From: CAZQKE01 sp964593865
Lineage (GTDB): Bacteria > Chloroflexota > Anaerolineae > JAAYZQ01
Assembly: GCA_964593865.1 (NCBI GenBank)
Contig: CAZQKE010000006.1
Location: forward strand, 1 to 27,564
Direction of reading: 5' to 3'
Length of the DNA: 27,564 nucleotides
Made by a program: the position numbers and the translations under genes. The notes beneath the pieces are model-generated. The model worked only from the letters and a program-made list of their open reading frames with translations, was not told the origin of the DNA and did not search any database. This document shows, in pieces, positions 14,641 to 23,122 of this stretch (positions are counted from its first letter, which is position 1; every line of letters begins with the position of its first letter).

Positions 14641-14721
14641 GCGGGAAAGCGCAGCGAGAAGGTTTACAGCCACGCCGGAAAGGCGCGGCTTGTGACCCGC
14701 ACCGTTTGTGGAGTGGATGTC

Positions 14722-15408
14722 ATGTGTGGGCGATTTACTTTGAGCGATCCCGATGCAGAGCAGCTATCCGCCCGGTTCGGGGTGGTGGCCGTGCCGGATT
14801 TGCGGCCCCGTTACAACATTGCACCAACCCAGCCGATAGCCGTCGTGCGCCTGGGGGGTTCTGCACGGGAGATGGTCATGTTGCGTTGGGGGTTGATCCC
14901 TTCCTGGGCCAAAGATCCGACCATCGGCGACCGATTGATCAACGCCCGTGCCGAGACCGTCGCCGAAAAGCCTTCTTTCCGATCCGCATTTCTGCGCCGC
15001 CGCTGCCTCATTGTGGCCGATGGTTTTTATGAATGGCAAAAAAGGCGGAGCGGCAAACAGCCTTATTACGTCCGCCTCCGAGAGGGGCAACTTTTCGCTT
15101 TCGCCGGGCTGTGGGAACGATGGACCGGCCCACAGGGGCAAGAGATTGAGTCATGCGTCCTACTGACGACTTCTCCAAACGACCTGCTCCGTCCCATTCA
15201 TGATCGGATGCCGGTTATCCTGCACCCCGACGATTACGCCCTCTGGCTGGACCCGGCAGTAGACGACAGAACACGCTTGCAGGCCCTGTTACAGCCCTAT
15301 CCCTCCGATGAGATGGAAGCTTACCCCGTGGGCCGTCGGGTGAACGATCCCCACAACGACGATCCCCGTTGCATTGAACCCCTGCCGACTCTGTTCCCGA
15401 CCGGGTAA
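14722..15408 (+). CDS. yedK: SRAP-family DNA-protein crosslinking protein (YedK/HMCES)
   Basis: SRAP proteins form a stable thiazolidine crosslink to abasic sites in single-stranded DNA and so shield them from breakage. The 228-residue product starts MCGRFTL; after removal of Met1 the catalytic Cys2 becomes N-terminal. The other active-site residues are in place: N74 in INARAET, E104 in DGFYEWQ and H160 in HDRMPVIL, matching the positions known from E. coli YedK. RYNIAPTQ at 30-37 and LRWGLIPSWAK at 54-64 are family signatures. The start must be ATG 14722 because Cys2 must follow it. GGAG at 14710-14713 is the ribosome-binding site. It is monocistronic, divergent from the SufR-like regulator and convergent with fabF. 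Confidence 0.96.
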   Translation: MCGRFTLSDPDAEQLSARFGVVAVPDLRPRYNIAPTQPIAVVRLGGSAREMVMLRWGLIPSWAKDPTIGDRLINARAETVAEKPSFRSAFLRRRCLIVADGFYEWQKRRSGKQPYYVRLREGQLFAFAGLWERWTGPQGQEIESCVLLTTSPNDLLRPIHDRMPVILHPDDYALWLDPAVDDRTRLQALLQPYPSDEMEAYPVGRRVNDPHNDDPRCIEPLPTLFPTG

Positions 15409-15414
15409 TGGGCC

Positions 15415-15436
15415 GGGTGCATCGGCAGGATGCCCC
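15415..15436. other. Stem-loop between convergent SRAP and fabF genes
   Basis: GGG plus GCATC (15415-15423, with one bulged T) pairs with GATGC plus CCC (15429-15436). It sits in the 45-bp gap between two converging stop codons and may help end both transcripts, although neither side has a clear T-run. Confidence 0.35.
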
Positions 15437-15453
15437 GCGCAGGCCGGTGGGCA

Positions 15454-16716
15454 TCACGCCTGAGACGCAGGATACCGTCTCAGCACCAGGCAGGCGTTCT
15501 GATTACCCATACCAAAAGAGTTCTTGAGCACCACGTCCAACCGCACCTTGCGCGGGGTATAGGGCACATAATCCAGATCACATTCGGGATCGGGCGTATC
15601 CAGGTTGATGGTCGGCGGGATAATCTGATCGCGGATCGCCATGACACACGCCAACGTTTCCATGGCCCCCGCCGCCCCTAGACCGTGGCCCAGCATGGAC
15701 TTGCTGGCACTGACGGGGACCCGGTAAGCGCGTTCGCCAAAGACGGCCTTGATGGCTTTGGTCTCTGCTACATCTCCCAAAGGAGTGCCGGTCCCGTGGG
15801 CGTTGATATAATCTACATCCTCCGGCCCTAGCCCGGCGTCGGCCAATGCCTCCCGGATGGCCTTGATGGGGCCGTTCGGCTCCGGATTGGGAGCGATGGG
15901 ATGGTAGCCGTCCGAATTGGCAGCATAGCCGATGATCTCGGCGTAGATGCGCGCTCCTCGCTTGAGAGCATGTTCTAAGCTCTCCACGACAAAGATGGCG
16001 GCCCCTTCGCTCATGATGAACCCATCCCGCTCGGCGTCAAAGGGGCGACATGCCGCAGCGGGATCGTGATTGCGGGTAGAGAGGGCACGCATCACGGCGA
16101 AGCTGGCGAAGGTCAGCGGCGTGAGGGTAGCTTCGCTGCCGCCGGTGATCATCACCTCTGCTTTTCCATGACGGATGACTTCGGCGGCGTCACCGATGGC
16201 CTGCGCCCCGGCGGCGCAGGCGGTGACGGTCGTGCTGTTGTATCCATGAAAACCAAAGGCACGGGCGATGCTGAAACTACCCATATTGGGTGGGAGAGCC
16301 AACAGGTGATTGGGTGAGACACGCATCAAACCTTTCTCCCCCAGACTGCGCAACCCATCCTCTACCTCAATAACGGTCCCCCCGACGGCCGTACCGGTCA
16401 CGACGCCGACATTTTCTTTCTCTTCCGCCGAAAGGTGCAGGTCGGCATCTTCCAGGGCCATCTGGGTAGCGATGACGGCCATCTGGCTGAAACGGGCCAT
16501 GCGCTTGGCCTCTTTGCGGCCCAGATAGTCGCGGGCATCAAAGCCTTTCAGCTGCCCTGCAATCTGACACGGGCAATCATCCAGCCCCGGCAGCTCAATG
16601 TGGTCAATTCCCGACCGCCCGGCCAGCAGCCCCTGCCAAGTATCCTCCGCCGTCAACCCCAGGGGAGTCAAGGCCCCAACTCCGGTGATGACAACGCGCC
16701 TTCTCTCCGTATCCAT
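15454..16716 (-). CDS. fabF: 3-oxoacyl-[acyl-carrier-protein] synthase II (FabF)
   Basis: FabF performs the decarboxylating Claisen condensation that elongates acyl-ACP with malonyl-ACP in type II fatty acid synthesis. The 420-residue protein has the thiolase-type double fold and the Cys-His-His triad: C167 in TVTACAAG, H307 in NAHGTGTPLGD and H344 in KSMLGHGLGAAG, with K339 before it. The N-terminus RRVVITGVGALTPLG and C-terminus NSFGMGNQNACLVL are classic. Length is normal (about 410). The start is ATG 16716, preceded on the - strand by GGAGGGAAG seven bases away; the ORF extends 51 codons further but into non-homologous sequence. It stands apart from other fab genes and from acpP, which usually precedes it. 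Confidence 0.97.
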   Translation of the reverse strand: MDTERRRVVITGVGALTPLGLTAEDTWQGLLAGRSGIDHIELPGLDDCPCQIAGQLKGFDARDYLGRKEAKRMARFSQMAVIATQMALEDADLHLSAEEKENVGVVTGTAVGGTVIEVEDGLRSLGEKGLMRVSPNHLLALPPNMGSFSIARAFGFHGYNSTTVTACAAGAQAIGDAAEVIRHGKAEVMITGGSEATLTPLTFASFAVMRALSTRNHDPAAACRPFDAERDGFIMSEGAAIFVVESLEHALKRGARIYAEIIGYAANSDGYHPIAPNPEPNGPIKAIREALADAGLGPEDVDYINAHGTGTPLGDVAETKAIKAVFGERAYRVPVSASKSMLGHGLGAAGAMETLACVMAIRDQIIPPTINLDTPDPECDLDYVPYTPRKVRLDVVLKNSFGMGNQNACLVLRRYPASQA

Positions 16717-16792
16717 ATGTGCTTCCCTCCAGGGAGATGATGTCGTTCGCGCCGGCAGGGCCGTACCGGCACGACCCCCGATATGGCAATTG

Positions 16793-16798
16793 GTATAA
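16793..16798 (-). promoter_or_regulatory. Weak -10-like box upstream of fabF
   Basis: TTATAC on the - strand lies about 77 bases before the fabF start. No acceptable -35 box was found at 16-18 bp, so this is only a candidate; fabF could also be read through from rtcA. Confidence 0.3.
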
Positions 16799-16834
16799 CA
16801 CACAATGAGGGGGGAAGTATCGCCCTTGGGGGAC

Positions 16835-16864
16835 GAATTTTTCAAGAGAAGATTGAAAAAATTC
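16835..16864. other. AT-rich stem-loop between rtcA and fabF
   Basis: GAATTTTTCAA (16835-16845) pairs with TTGAAAAAATTC (16853-16864), an 11-bp stem with one bulge and a seven-base loop, markedly AT-rich for this GC-rich region. On the - strand the rtcA stop is followed by runs of T before this element. It could terminate rtcA transcription or be a processing site. Confidence 0.45.
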
Positions 16865-16881
16865 CCCAAAAAACCAAAAAA

Positions 16882-17934
16882 TTAGGTCGTGAAGCACATC
16901 CCCGGCCGACCTTCTTCCCCTTCCACGCGGAGACGACCGGGCCGAAAGCGGTTGACGACCCAGACGTTGGTCAGCAGATGGCGCGTCACCCGTTCCGTCG
17001 TCCAGCGCGAAGGTCCCCGGGCCAGGGCCAGGGGCAAGACGACCTGATCGGCCAAATGGCGGTCTAGGGCAGCGTCGCCGTGCAGGAATTCAATCAGGTC
17101 CAGGGCTGCTTCCTCGGCTACCCGCTCGGCGGGTTTGCCTCGGCGCCCCAGGGAGGTAAACCCGGCGACGCTATTGGCGAACTCGGCCCAGAGGAACACG
17201 ACCGTGCCGGTCCCCTTGGCGGGTGCGTCCACTACCCGAAAACCGGCATTCACCCCGTTGGAGCGCAGCGTTTGGAGGGCAGCCCGCTCTTGGCGGATGC
17301 GGATATGCTTGGGCAGGTTGCTGCTGGCCGAAAGGCCCCGTACCCGCAGCAACTCACCCCGTTCCGCCAGATCCAAGCCGGTCAGCCTACCGCCGCCCTG
17401 GATGGTGGCTTGGACCTCCCCGCCGCCGACCGGATACCAACCCCATTTGCGGATGTTGACTTTGGCCCGCACCCCCATCCGAGCCAGCGTCGGCAAATAC
17501 ACCCGCTTGATGTAGTCAAAAGGCGGACTCCAGGGGACGTGCGTACCACCCCGCAGCGTCAGGTGGGAGGCCCCATCGGCCAGGGCCAAGGGTAAAAGGA
17601 CCGTCTGCAAGATAAGGCTCACCGCCCCTGCGCTGCCTCCTTTGGCCGCCTGGGATACATCAAAGGTGTAGGTCCCGGCCTGGGGCGCAGAGCGGGGGAC
17701 AAAGGTCAGCTCCTGGGAATCCGGTCTGGCTCCCGTGACCTGGGCGTTGCAAATCCTGGCGATGGCCCGCACGGCGGTCAGGTGCTGAGGCCGCAGCCCC
17801 GGCTTGCGCCGTCCGGCACGGATGTTGACCAGATGCACCGCCCGCCCTGTCAAGGCCGAAAGGGTCAAAGCGGTGCGCAGAATTTGGCCGCCTCCTTCAC
17901 CGTAGGAGCCGTCAATCCCGATTACTTGATCCAT
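16882..17934 (-). CDS. rtcA: RNA 3'-terminal phosphate cyclase
   Basis: RtcA uses ATP to convert RNA 3'-phosphate ends to 2',3'-cyclic phosphates through a covalent His-AMP intermediate, in RNA repair or processing. The 350-residue protein starts with the family signature DGSYGEGGGQILRTALTLS (8-26) and RRKPGLRPQHL (42-52). Near the C-terminus it has ADQVVLPLALA and RHLLTNVWVVNRF, in which H319 corresponds to the nucleophilic His309 of the E. coli enzyme. The chosen start is ATG 17934, with GGAGAG five bases upstream. An in-frame GTG at 18081 would add 49 residues with no family similarity. No rtcB ligase gene is adjacent, unlike in E. coli. It is divergent from rpoC. Confidence 0.96.
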   Translation of the reverse strand: MDQVIGIDGSYGEGGGQILRTALTLSALTGRAVHLVNIRAGRRKPGLRPQHLTAVRAIARICNAQVTGARPDSQELTFVPRSAPQAGTYTFDVSQAAKGGSAGAVSLILQTVLLPLALADGASHLTLRGGTHVPWSPPFDYIKRVYLPTLARMGVRAKVNIRKWGWYPVGGGEVQATIQGGGRLTGLDLAERGELLRVRGLSASSNLPKHIRIRQERAALQTLRSNGVNAGFRVVDAPAKGTGTVVFLWAEFANSVAGFTSLGRRGKPAERVAEEAALDLIEFLHGDAALDRHLADQVVLPLALARGPSRWTTERVTRHLLTNVWVVNRFRPGRLRVEGEEGRPGMCFTT

Positions 17935-18113
17935 CGTCTCTCCGGAACCGCCAAAGCGGGCCGTCCCCGAATGGGGCGCGAATACACGAATACGCCCGGC
18001 CCCAAGCCCGGAAGGAGCGACTTGAGCCACCGTCTCCGGCGCGAGCCGCCGGAGATCGGTAAACTCCCTCGCAGCTATCACCGCAGCACCGCACCGTCGG
18101 TCCGGGCCGGCGA
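17935..18113 (-). other. Long leader of rtcA
   Basis: This is part of a 412-base stretch without a firm gene (17935-18346), which also holds the rtcA and rpoC promoters. About 180 bases separate the predicted rtcA start site from its ATG. The frame stays open through it from GTG 18081, but the encoded 49 residues resemble nothing I recognise. I see no recognisable riboswitch. It could be an untranslated regulatory leader. Confidence 0.45.
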
Positions 18114-18119
18114 CGGCCC

Positions 18120-18148
18120 ATTATAGCATAGCTCACCGGCGTCGCCAA
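18120..18148 (-). promoter_or_regulatory. Promoter of rtcA
   Basis: On the - strand TTGGCG (18148-18143) and TATAAT (18125-18120) are 17 bp apart, followed by GGG. The predicted start is near 18113. Confidence 0.8.
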
Positions 18149-18180
18149 ATTGACCACACCCCGATACCTCGCCGTCGGGC

Positions 18181-18199
18181 AATATGTCGGGAATATGTC
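18181..18199 (+). repeat. Direct repeat AATATGTC upstream of the rpoC promoter
   Basis: AATATGTC occurs at 18181-18188 and 18192-18199, an 11-bp step or one helical turn. It lies about 52-70 bases before the predicted rpoC start site, on the same DNA face, in a place suited to an activator or UP-like contact. It also lies between the divergent rtcA and rpoC promoters. Confidence 0.5.
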
Positions 18200-18216
18200 C
18201 AATTCTCTCTTCAAAT

Positions 18217-18244
18217 TTGACAGCTACCCCCAAAGTGCTATAAT
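18217..18244 (+). promoter_or_regulatory. Consensus promoter of rpoC
   Basis: TTGACA (18217-18222) and TATAAT (18239-18244), both exact, are 16 bp apart. The sequence before the -35 is AT-richer. The predicted start near 18251 gives a 95-base leader, which ends in the strong ribosome-binding site GAGGAGGA at 18333-18340. Confidence 0.92.
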
Positions 18245-18346
18245 GTGGGCTTGCAGTGTTTCGGGACGGTGTCGCCCTGTTACCCTCACCGGTTGTCAGC
18301 GATGAGTCAATCCGGAGTATCCGATCCAAATTGAGGAGGAAACAAG

Positions 18347-21300
18347 TTGAGTCTCAAAGATTTCAAGGCTCTGCGCATTAGCCTCGCCTCCCCGGAGCAG
18401 ATCCGTTCCTGGTCCTATGGCGAAGTCACCAAGCCGGAAACCATCAACTACCGACGGCTGCGCCCCGAAAGGGACGGCCTATTTTGTGAGGCGATCTTTG
18501 GGCCGACCAAAGATTGGCAGTGCGCGTGCGGCAAATACAAACACGTTCGCTTCCGCGGTGTCACCTGCGAACGGTGCGGTGTGGAGGTGACACGCTCTTC
18601 CGTTCGGCGTGAACGGATGGGGCACATTGAATTGGCTGCTCCTGTGGCCCACATCTGGTACACCCGCCGTGTGCCCAGCTACCTGGGCTTGCTGCTGGAT
18701 ATTTCCCGCCGGGATATGGATCGGGTCCTCTATTTTGCCCAATACATCATCAGCTTCGTGGATGAAGAAGCCCGGATCAAAGCCCTGCGGCGGTTGGACG
18801 ATGAGCTGGCCCGCGACAGCATCCGAGCCGAACGCGACATGGCCGACAAGATCGCCGAGATTGACCTGCGGCTCAAAGAGGCATTGGAAAACCTTCAGCG
18901 CCGTCGTCGGCAGCGCGAAGCGGAATTGGAGGAAGAGGGCGCGGCCTTGACCGATGCCGTGACCAAAGAGGTCCTCGGCGTCCGCCGCCGCCTGGAGGAA
19001 ATGGTGGGCCAGGAAGCACCGGAAGACATCGGGTTGAGCTTCTGCGAAGAGCCGATTGTGACCGCCGGGGAAACGGTCCAACACGCCCATCTTTCCAAGC
19101 CCCAGGAACTGGCAGCGGCGCGCCTGGACGAGATCAAAGAAGAGATCCGGCAAAAGATGGAAGACGTGGCCCTTCGTATCTCGGCGGAGGGTGATCAGCT
19201 CACCCACGAGGCGAACCAGGCCAAAGAGATCCTACGCGAGCGTCTGGCCCAGCAGCTGGCCCGTTTGGAGGCCGAGATAGATGAGAAAAAGGAGGAACTG
19301 CGCAGCCTGAAGCAAAAAACCCTCCTGACCGAAAGCCGTTATCACGAACTGCACGACCGCTGGGGGCACGTATTCCGTGCGGCCATGGGGGCGGAAGCGT
19401 TCCTTGACATCTGCAAGCAGGTGGACCTGGATGCGGAGGCCAAAAATCTGCGGATGAAAATGCGCACCAGCCGCTCCAAACAGATGCGCAAAAAGGTCAC
19501 CAAACGCTTGGAGGTGGTGGAAGCGTTGCGCAAGAGCGGCAACCGCCCCGAATGGATGATCCTCCAAGTCCTGCCGGTCATCCCGCCCGAACTACGGCCC
19601 ATGATCCAATTGGACGGCGGTCGCTTTGCCACCTCCGACCTGAACGACCTGTACCGCCGCGTTGTGAACCGCAACAACCGACTCAAACGCCTGCTGGATT
19701 TGGGCGCACCCGATGTCATCATCCGCAACGAAAAGCGCATGTTGCAAGAGGCGGTGGATTCGCTCATTGACAACAGCCGCCGGGGCAAAGCGGTTTCGGC
19801 CCGTGGCCGCCGCCCTCTCAAATCCCTTTCCGACATGCTCAAGGGCAAACAGGGCCGCTTCCGCCGCAACCTGCTGGGCAAGCGTGTGGATTATTCGGGG
19901 CGGTCGGTCATCGTCATCGGCCCCGATCTGGAGCTGCACCAGTGCGGCTTGCCCAAGAGCATGGCGTTGGAGCTGTTCCAGCCCTTTGTCATCAACCGTC
20001 TGGTTGAGTACAACTATGCCATCAACGTCAAGGGGGCCAAGCGGATCATTGAACAACGGCGCCCGGAGGTGTGGGAGGTGCTGGCCGAAGTAGTCCAGGA
20101 GCGGCCCGTCCTGCTGAACCGCGCCCCCACCCTGCACCGGTTGGGCATCCAAGCCTTTGAGCCGGTGCTGGTGGATGGCGACGCCATTCAGATCCACCCT
20201 CTCGTCTGTGCCGCCTTCAACGCCGACTTTGACGGTGACCAGATGGCCGTCCATGTCCCCCTTTCCAAAAAGGCGGTGGAGGAAGCGCGGGAGCTGATGC
20301 TTTCCAGCCGAAACCTCCTCAAACCGGCCAGCGGTGAGCCGATTGTCGGCCCGGCCAAGGACATGGTGCTGGGCTGCTACTACATGACGATGGAACGACA
20401 AGCAGCCCGACAACAAGAAGGCCCTCTGCCCACTTTCGGCAATCTGGAGGAGGTGCGCTTGGCTTATGAGCTGGAAAAGATTGACCTGCACCAGCCGATC
20501 CGAGTGCGCTTCCGTAGCTGGATTGACGATGAGCCGCTGGACTTTTTGGACCTGAGCGATGAGGTCCGCGAAGCCTTGCAGGCGGCGTCCCTTTCCCGCG
20601 TCGGCCAGGTGCTGGATCTGCTGGAGGCGGGGCGGCTGGAAGCCGTTACCGGGCTGGATGAAAGCGACCGCCGGGAAATCCTTGACCTGCTGGAGGCGGT
20701 GAACTACCAACCAGAAGACCGAAGCGATGATCCTTACATTGAGACGACCACAGGGCGGGTAATCTTCAACCTGGCCTTGCCTCCCCAGCTCCGCTTCATC
20801 AACGATACCATGGACAAGGGCAAGTTGCAAAACCTGGTGGGCGTCTGCTATCACCGCTTGGGGATGGCCGCAACCGCCGAATTCGTGGACAACATCAAGG
20901 ACATCGGCTTCCACTATGCGACCAAGTCGGGCGTCAGCATCGCCGTCAGCGACATCACCGTACCTCCCGAAAAGGAGATCATCATCCGCTTGGTGCAGGA
21001 TGAGGTCAACCGGGTGGAGCACCAATACCGGCGCGGTCTCATCACCGAGGATGAGCAGTACATGCGCACCGTGGAACTGTGGACCAAAGCCACCGACGAC
21101 ATCACCGAGGCGGTGGCCAAACACCTGGACCCCGAAGGTCCGATCCGGATCATGGCCGTTTCCGGCGCGACCAAGGGCAGCTTCACCCCCATCCGCCAGC
21201 TGGCCGGGATGCGCGGCCTGATGGCCGACCCGGCCGGGCGCATCATCGCCCTCCCCATCCGCTCCAACTTCCGGGAGGGACTGACGGCCCTGGAATACTT

Positions 21301-22930
21301 TATCTCCACCCACGGCGCCCGCAAGGGCCTGGCCGATACGGCCCTGCGCACCGCCGACGCCGGATACCTGACCCGTCGCCTGGTGGACGTAGCCCAAGAG
21401 GTGATCATTGATGCCGAAGACTGCGGAACCCGCTCCGGTATCTGGATCACGTTGGAAGACAGCAAAAAGATGGGCCAGACCATGGCCGAGCGGGTGTGGG
21501 GCCGCATCACCCTCCGCCCCGTAGTCAATCCCCAAACCGGCGAGATCATCGTCAACGCCGGGGAGATGATCGAAAAGGAACAGGCCGAAACCATCCAAGA
21601 ACTGGGCATTGAACAGGTGTACGTCCGTTCGCCGCTGACCTGCGAACTGCGCTACGGCCTGTGCGCCGCCTGCTACGGGCGCGATCTGGCCCGCGGCGGC
21701 CTCATCAAGGTCGGCGAAGCGGTGGGGACCATCGCCGCCCAATCCATCGGCGAGCCGGGCACGCAGCTAACCCTGCGCACCTTCCATACCGGCGGTGTGG
21801 CCGGGACCTCGGACATTACCCACGGCTTGCCCCGCGTCCAAGAGCTCTTTGAGGCCCGCATCCCCAAAGGCGAAGCGGTGATCTCCGATATTGATGGGCG
21901 GGTGGAACTGCGCCAGGAAGAAGGAGTGCGGATGATCAGGGTGGTGCACACCGAGGTCTTTACCCACGAGTACCCCATCCCCCGTAACTACCGCATTCTG
22001 GTTGAAGATGAGCAGGCGATCAACGAAGGGGATGTGCTGGCCCGGTACGGCGAGCGGACCATCGTCAGCGAGCACGCAGGTCGCATCTTTGTTGAACCGG
22101 CAGCGATCCTGATCACCCCGCCCGATTCAAACTACCCGGTGGAGATTCCGCTGCCGGCCAACTACCGGCCGCTGGTGGAAGACGGGCAGGTTGTGGAAGA
22201 GGGGGAAGCGGTTGCCCAATACGGAGCACGGCAGCTCACGGCCAGCGTCGGCGGCAAAGTAGAAGTGCGGCGGCAAACCGTTATCTACGTCCGGCGGGAA
22301 GAGCGGGAAGAACGGGAATACGAGATCTCCACCACGGCCCGCCTGCAGGTAGAAGAAGGCGAATTCGTCAAGGCCGGGCAGCAGCTGACCGAAGGCTCCA
22401 TCAACCCCACCCGTCTGTTGCGCATCCTGGGGCGCGAAGCAGCCCGCCTCTACCTGCTGACCGAAATCCAGCGGGTGTACCGCAGCCAGGGCGTCAACAT
22501 CAGCGACAAACACATTGAGGTCATCATCCGCCAGATGACCAACAAAGTCCGCGTCATCCAACCGGGCGATACCGACTTGCTGCCGGGCGAGTTGGTCAAC
22601 CACCAGGTCTTCAACGACATCAATCAAGAAGTCGTCCGAGCCGGGGGACAACGGGCCACGGCCCGCCCGGTGCTGCTGGGCATCACCAAAGCGGCCCTCA
22701 ACACCGAAAGCTTCCTATCCGGTGCCTCGTTCCAGCATACCATCAACGTCCTGGCCCAGGCGGCCATCGCAGGTAAGGTGGATCGGCTCTACGGCTTGAA
22801 GGAAAACGTCATCATCGGCAAATTGATCCCGGCAGGGACCGGTTACCGCGGGCCGCGGGATCAACGAGACCGGGCCATTGCGGCGCGGGCATCCTCCCCC
22901 ACCGCCACCTGGGCGGCAGCCGGGGATTAG
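18347..22930 (+). CDS. rpoC: DNA-directed RNA polymerase subunit beta'
   Basis: RpoC forms the catalytic half of the RNA polymerase core. The 1527-residue protein has the N-terminal zinc site C59, C61, C74, C77 and the magnesium-binding catalytic loop NADFDGD at 625-631. The second zinc site is C1026, C1099, C1106, C1109. Residues from about 138 to 330 form a Glu/Arg/Leu-rich helical insertion in the first third, absent from E. coli but reminiscent of the N-terminal non-conserved domain in Thermus and some Chloroflexota. Near the C-terminus, NYRILVEDEQAINEG (1214) and NYRPLVEDGQVVEEG (1272) are two copies of a sandwich-barrel-type repeat 58 residues apart. The start is TTG 18347, six bases after GAGGAGGA. 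Unusually, rpoB is not directly upstream; the neighbour is the divergent rtcA. A strong terminator follows. Confidence 0.98.
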   Translation: MSLKDFKALRISLASPEQIRSWSYGEVTKPETINYRRLRPERDGLFCEAIFGPTKDWQCACGKYKHVRFRGVTCERCGVEVTRSSVRRERMGHIELAAPVAHIWYTRRVPSYLGLLLDISRRDMDRVLYFAQYIISFVDEEARIKALRRLDDELARDSIRAERDMADKIAEIDLRLKEALENLQRRRRQREAELEEEGAALTDAVTKEVLGVRRRLEEMVGQEAPEDIGLSFCEEPIVTAGETVQHAHLSKPQELAAARLDEIKEEIRQKMEDVALRISAEGDQLTHEANQAKEILRERLAQQLARLEAEIDEKKEELRSLKQKTLLTESRYHELHDRWGHVFRAAMGAEAFLDICKQVDLDAEAKNLRMKMRTSRSKQMRKKVTKRLEVVEALRKSGNRPEWMILQVLPVIPPELRPMIQLDGGRFATSDLNDLYRRVVNRNNRLKRLLDLGAPDVIIRNEKRMLQEAVDSLIDNSRRGKAVSARGRRPLKSLSDMLKGKQGRFRRNLLGKRVDYSGRSVIVIGPDLELHQCGLPKSMALELFQPFVINRLVEYNYAINVKGAKRIIEQRRPEVWEVLAEVVQERPVLLNRAPTLHRLGIQAFEPVLVDGDAIQIHPLVCAAFNADFDGDQMAVHVPLSKKAVEEARELMLSSRNLLKPASGEPIVGPAKDMVLGCYYMTMERQAARQQEGPLPTFGNLEEVRLAYELEKIDLHQPIRVRFRSWIDDEPLDFLDLSDEVREALQAASLSRVGQVLDLLEAGRLEAVTGLDESDRREILDLLEAVNYQPEDRSDDPYIETTTGRVIFNLALPPQLRFINDTMDKGKLQNLVGVCYHRLGMAATAEFVDNIKDIGFHYATKSGVSIAVSDITVPPEKEIIIRLVQDEVNRVEHQYRRGLITEDEQYMRTVELWTKATDDITEAVAKHLDPEGPIRIMAVSGATKGSFTPIRQLAGMRGLMADPAGRIIALPIRSNFREGLTALEYFISTHGARKGLADTALRTADAGYLTRRLVDVAQEVIIDAEDCGTRSGIWITLEDSKKMGQTMAERVWGRITLRPVVNPQTGEIIVNAGEMIEKEQAETIQELGIEQVYVRSPLTCELRYGLCAACYGRDLARGGLIKVGEAVGTIAAQSIGEPGTQLTLRTFHTGGVAGTSDITHGLPRVQELFEARIPKGEAVISDIDGRVELRQEEGVRMIRVVHTEVFTHEYPIPRNYRILVEDEQAINEGDVLARYGERTIVSEHAGRIFVEPAAILITPPDSNYPVEIPLPANYRPLVEDGQVVEEGEAVAQYGARQLTASVGGKVEVRRQTVIYVRREEREEREYEISTTARLQVEEGEFVKAGQQLTEGSINPTRLLRILGREAARLYLLTEIQRVYRSQGVNISDKHIEVIIRQMTNKVRVIQPGDTDLLPGELVNHQVFNDINQEVVRAGGQRATARPVLLGITKAALNTESFLSGASFQHTINVLAQAAIAGKVDRLYGLKENVIIGKLIPAGTGYRGPRDQRDRAIAARASSPTATWAAAGD

Positions 22931-22941
22931 ACAGATCGCCC

Positions 22942-22975
22942 AAGGCCGGGGACGACATCCGTCCCCGGCCTTTTT
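22942..22975 (+). terminator. Rho-independent terminator of rpoC
   Basis: AAGGCCGGGGAC (22942-22953) pairs perfectly with GTCCCCGGCCTT (22961-22972) around a seven-base loop, followed by a run of T. It lies 11 bases after the rpoC stop. Confidence 0.96.
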
Positions 22976-23075
22976 GATCCCCCACCGGGCACGGTACATT
23001 ATCACGTCCAAAAGTACTAGACGGGGCGACCGTAAAACCGACCTTTTGGCCTTCCCCTTTTCTCCCCTGTGGACG

Positions 23076-23104
23076 ATGACACCCGGCCTGCCATATGCTA
23101 TAAT
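23076..23104 (+). promoter_or_regulatory. Promoter of the response regulator gene
   Basis: ATGACA (23076-23081, five of six) and TATAAT (23099-23104) are 17 bp apart. The leader is only about 12 bases and contains AAGAGGGA. This may also be the main promoter for the liv genes downstream. Confidence 0.8.
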
Positions 23105-23122
23105 GGCGGGAAGAGGGATGCC

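Noticed and set aside
16717..16869. 51-codon N-terminal extension of fabF
   Set aside because: Non-homologous residues, whereas ATG 16716 has a strong ribosome-binding site and matches the family start.
19592..21742. A 716-codon open frame on the - strand inside rpoC
   Set aside because: It is antisense to unmistakable beta' sequence, rich in Gly/His/Gln/Val with no domain, and explained by GC-rich codon use.
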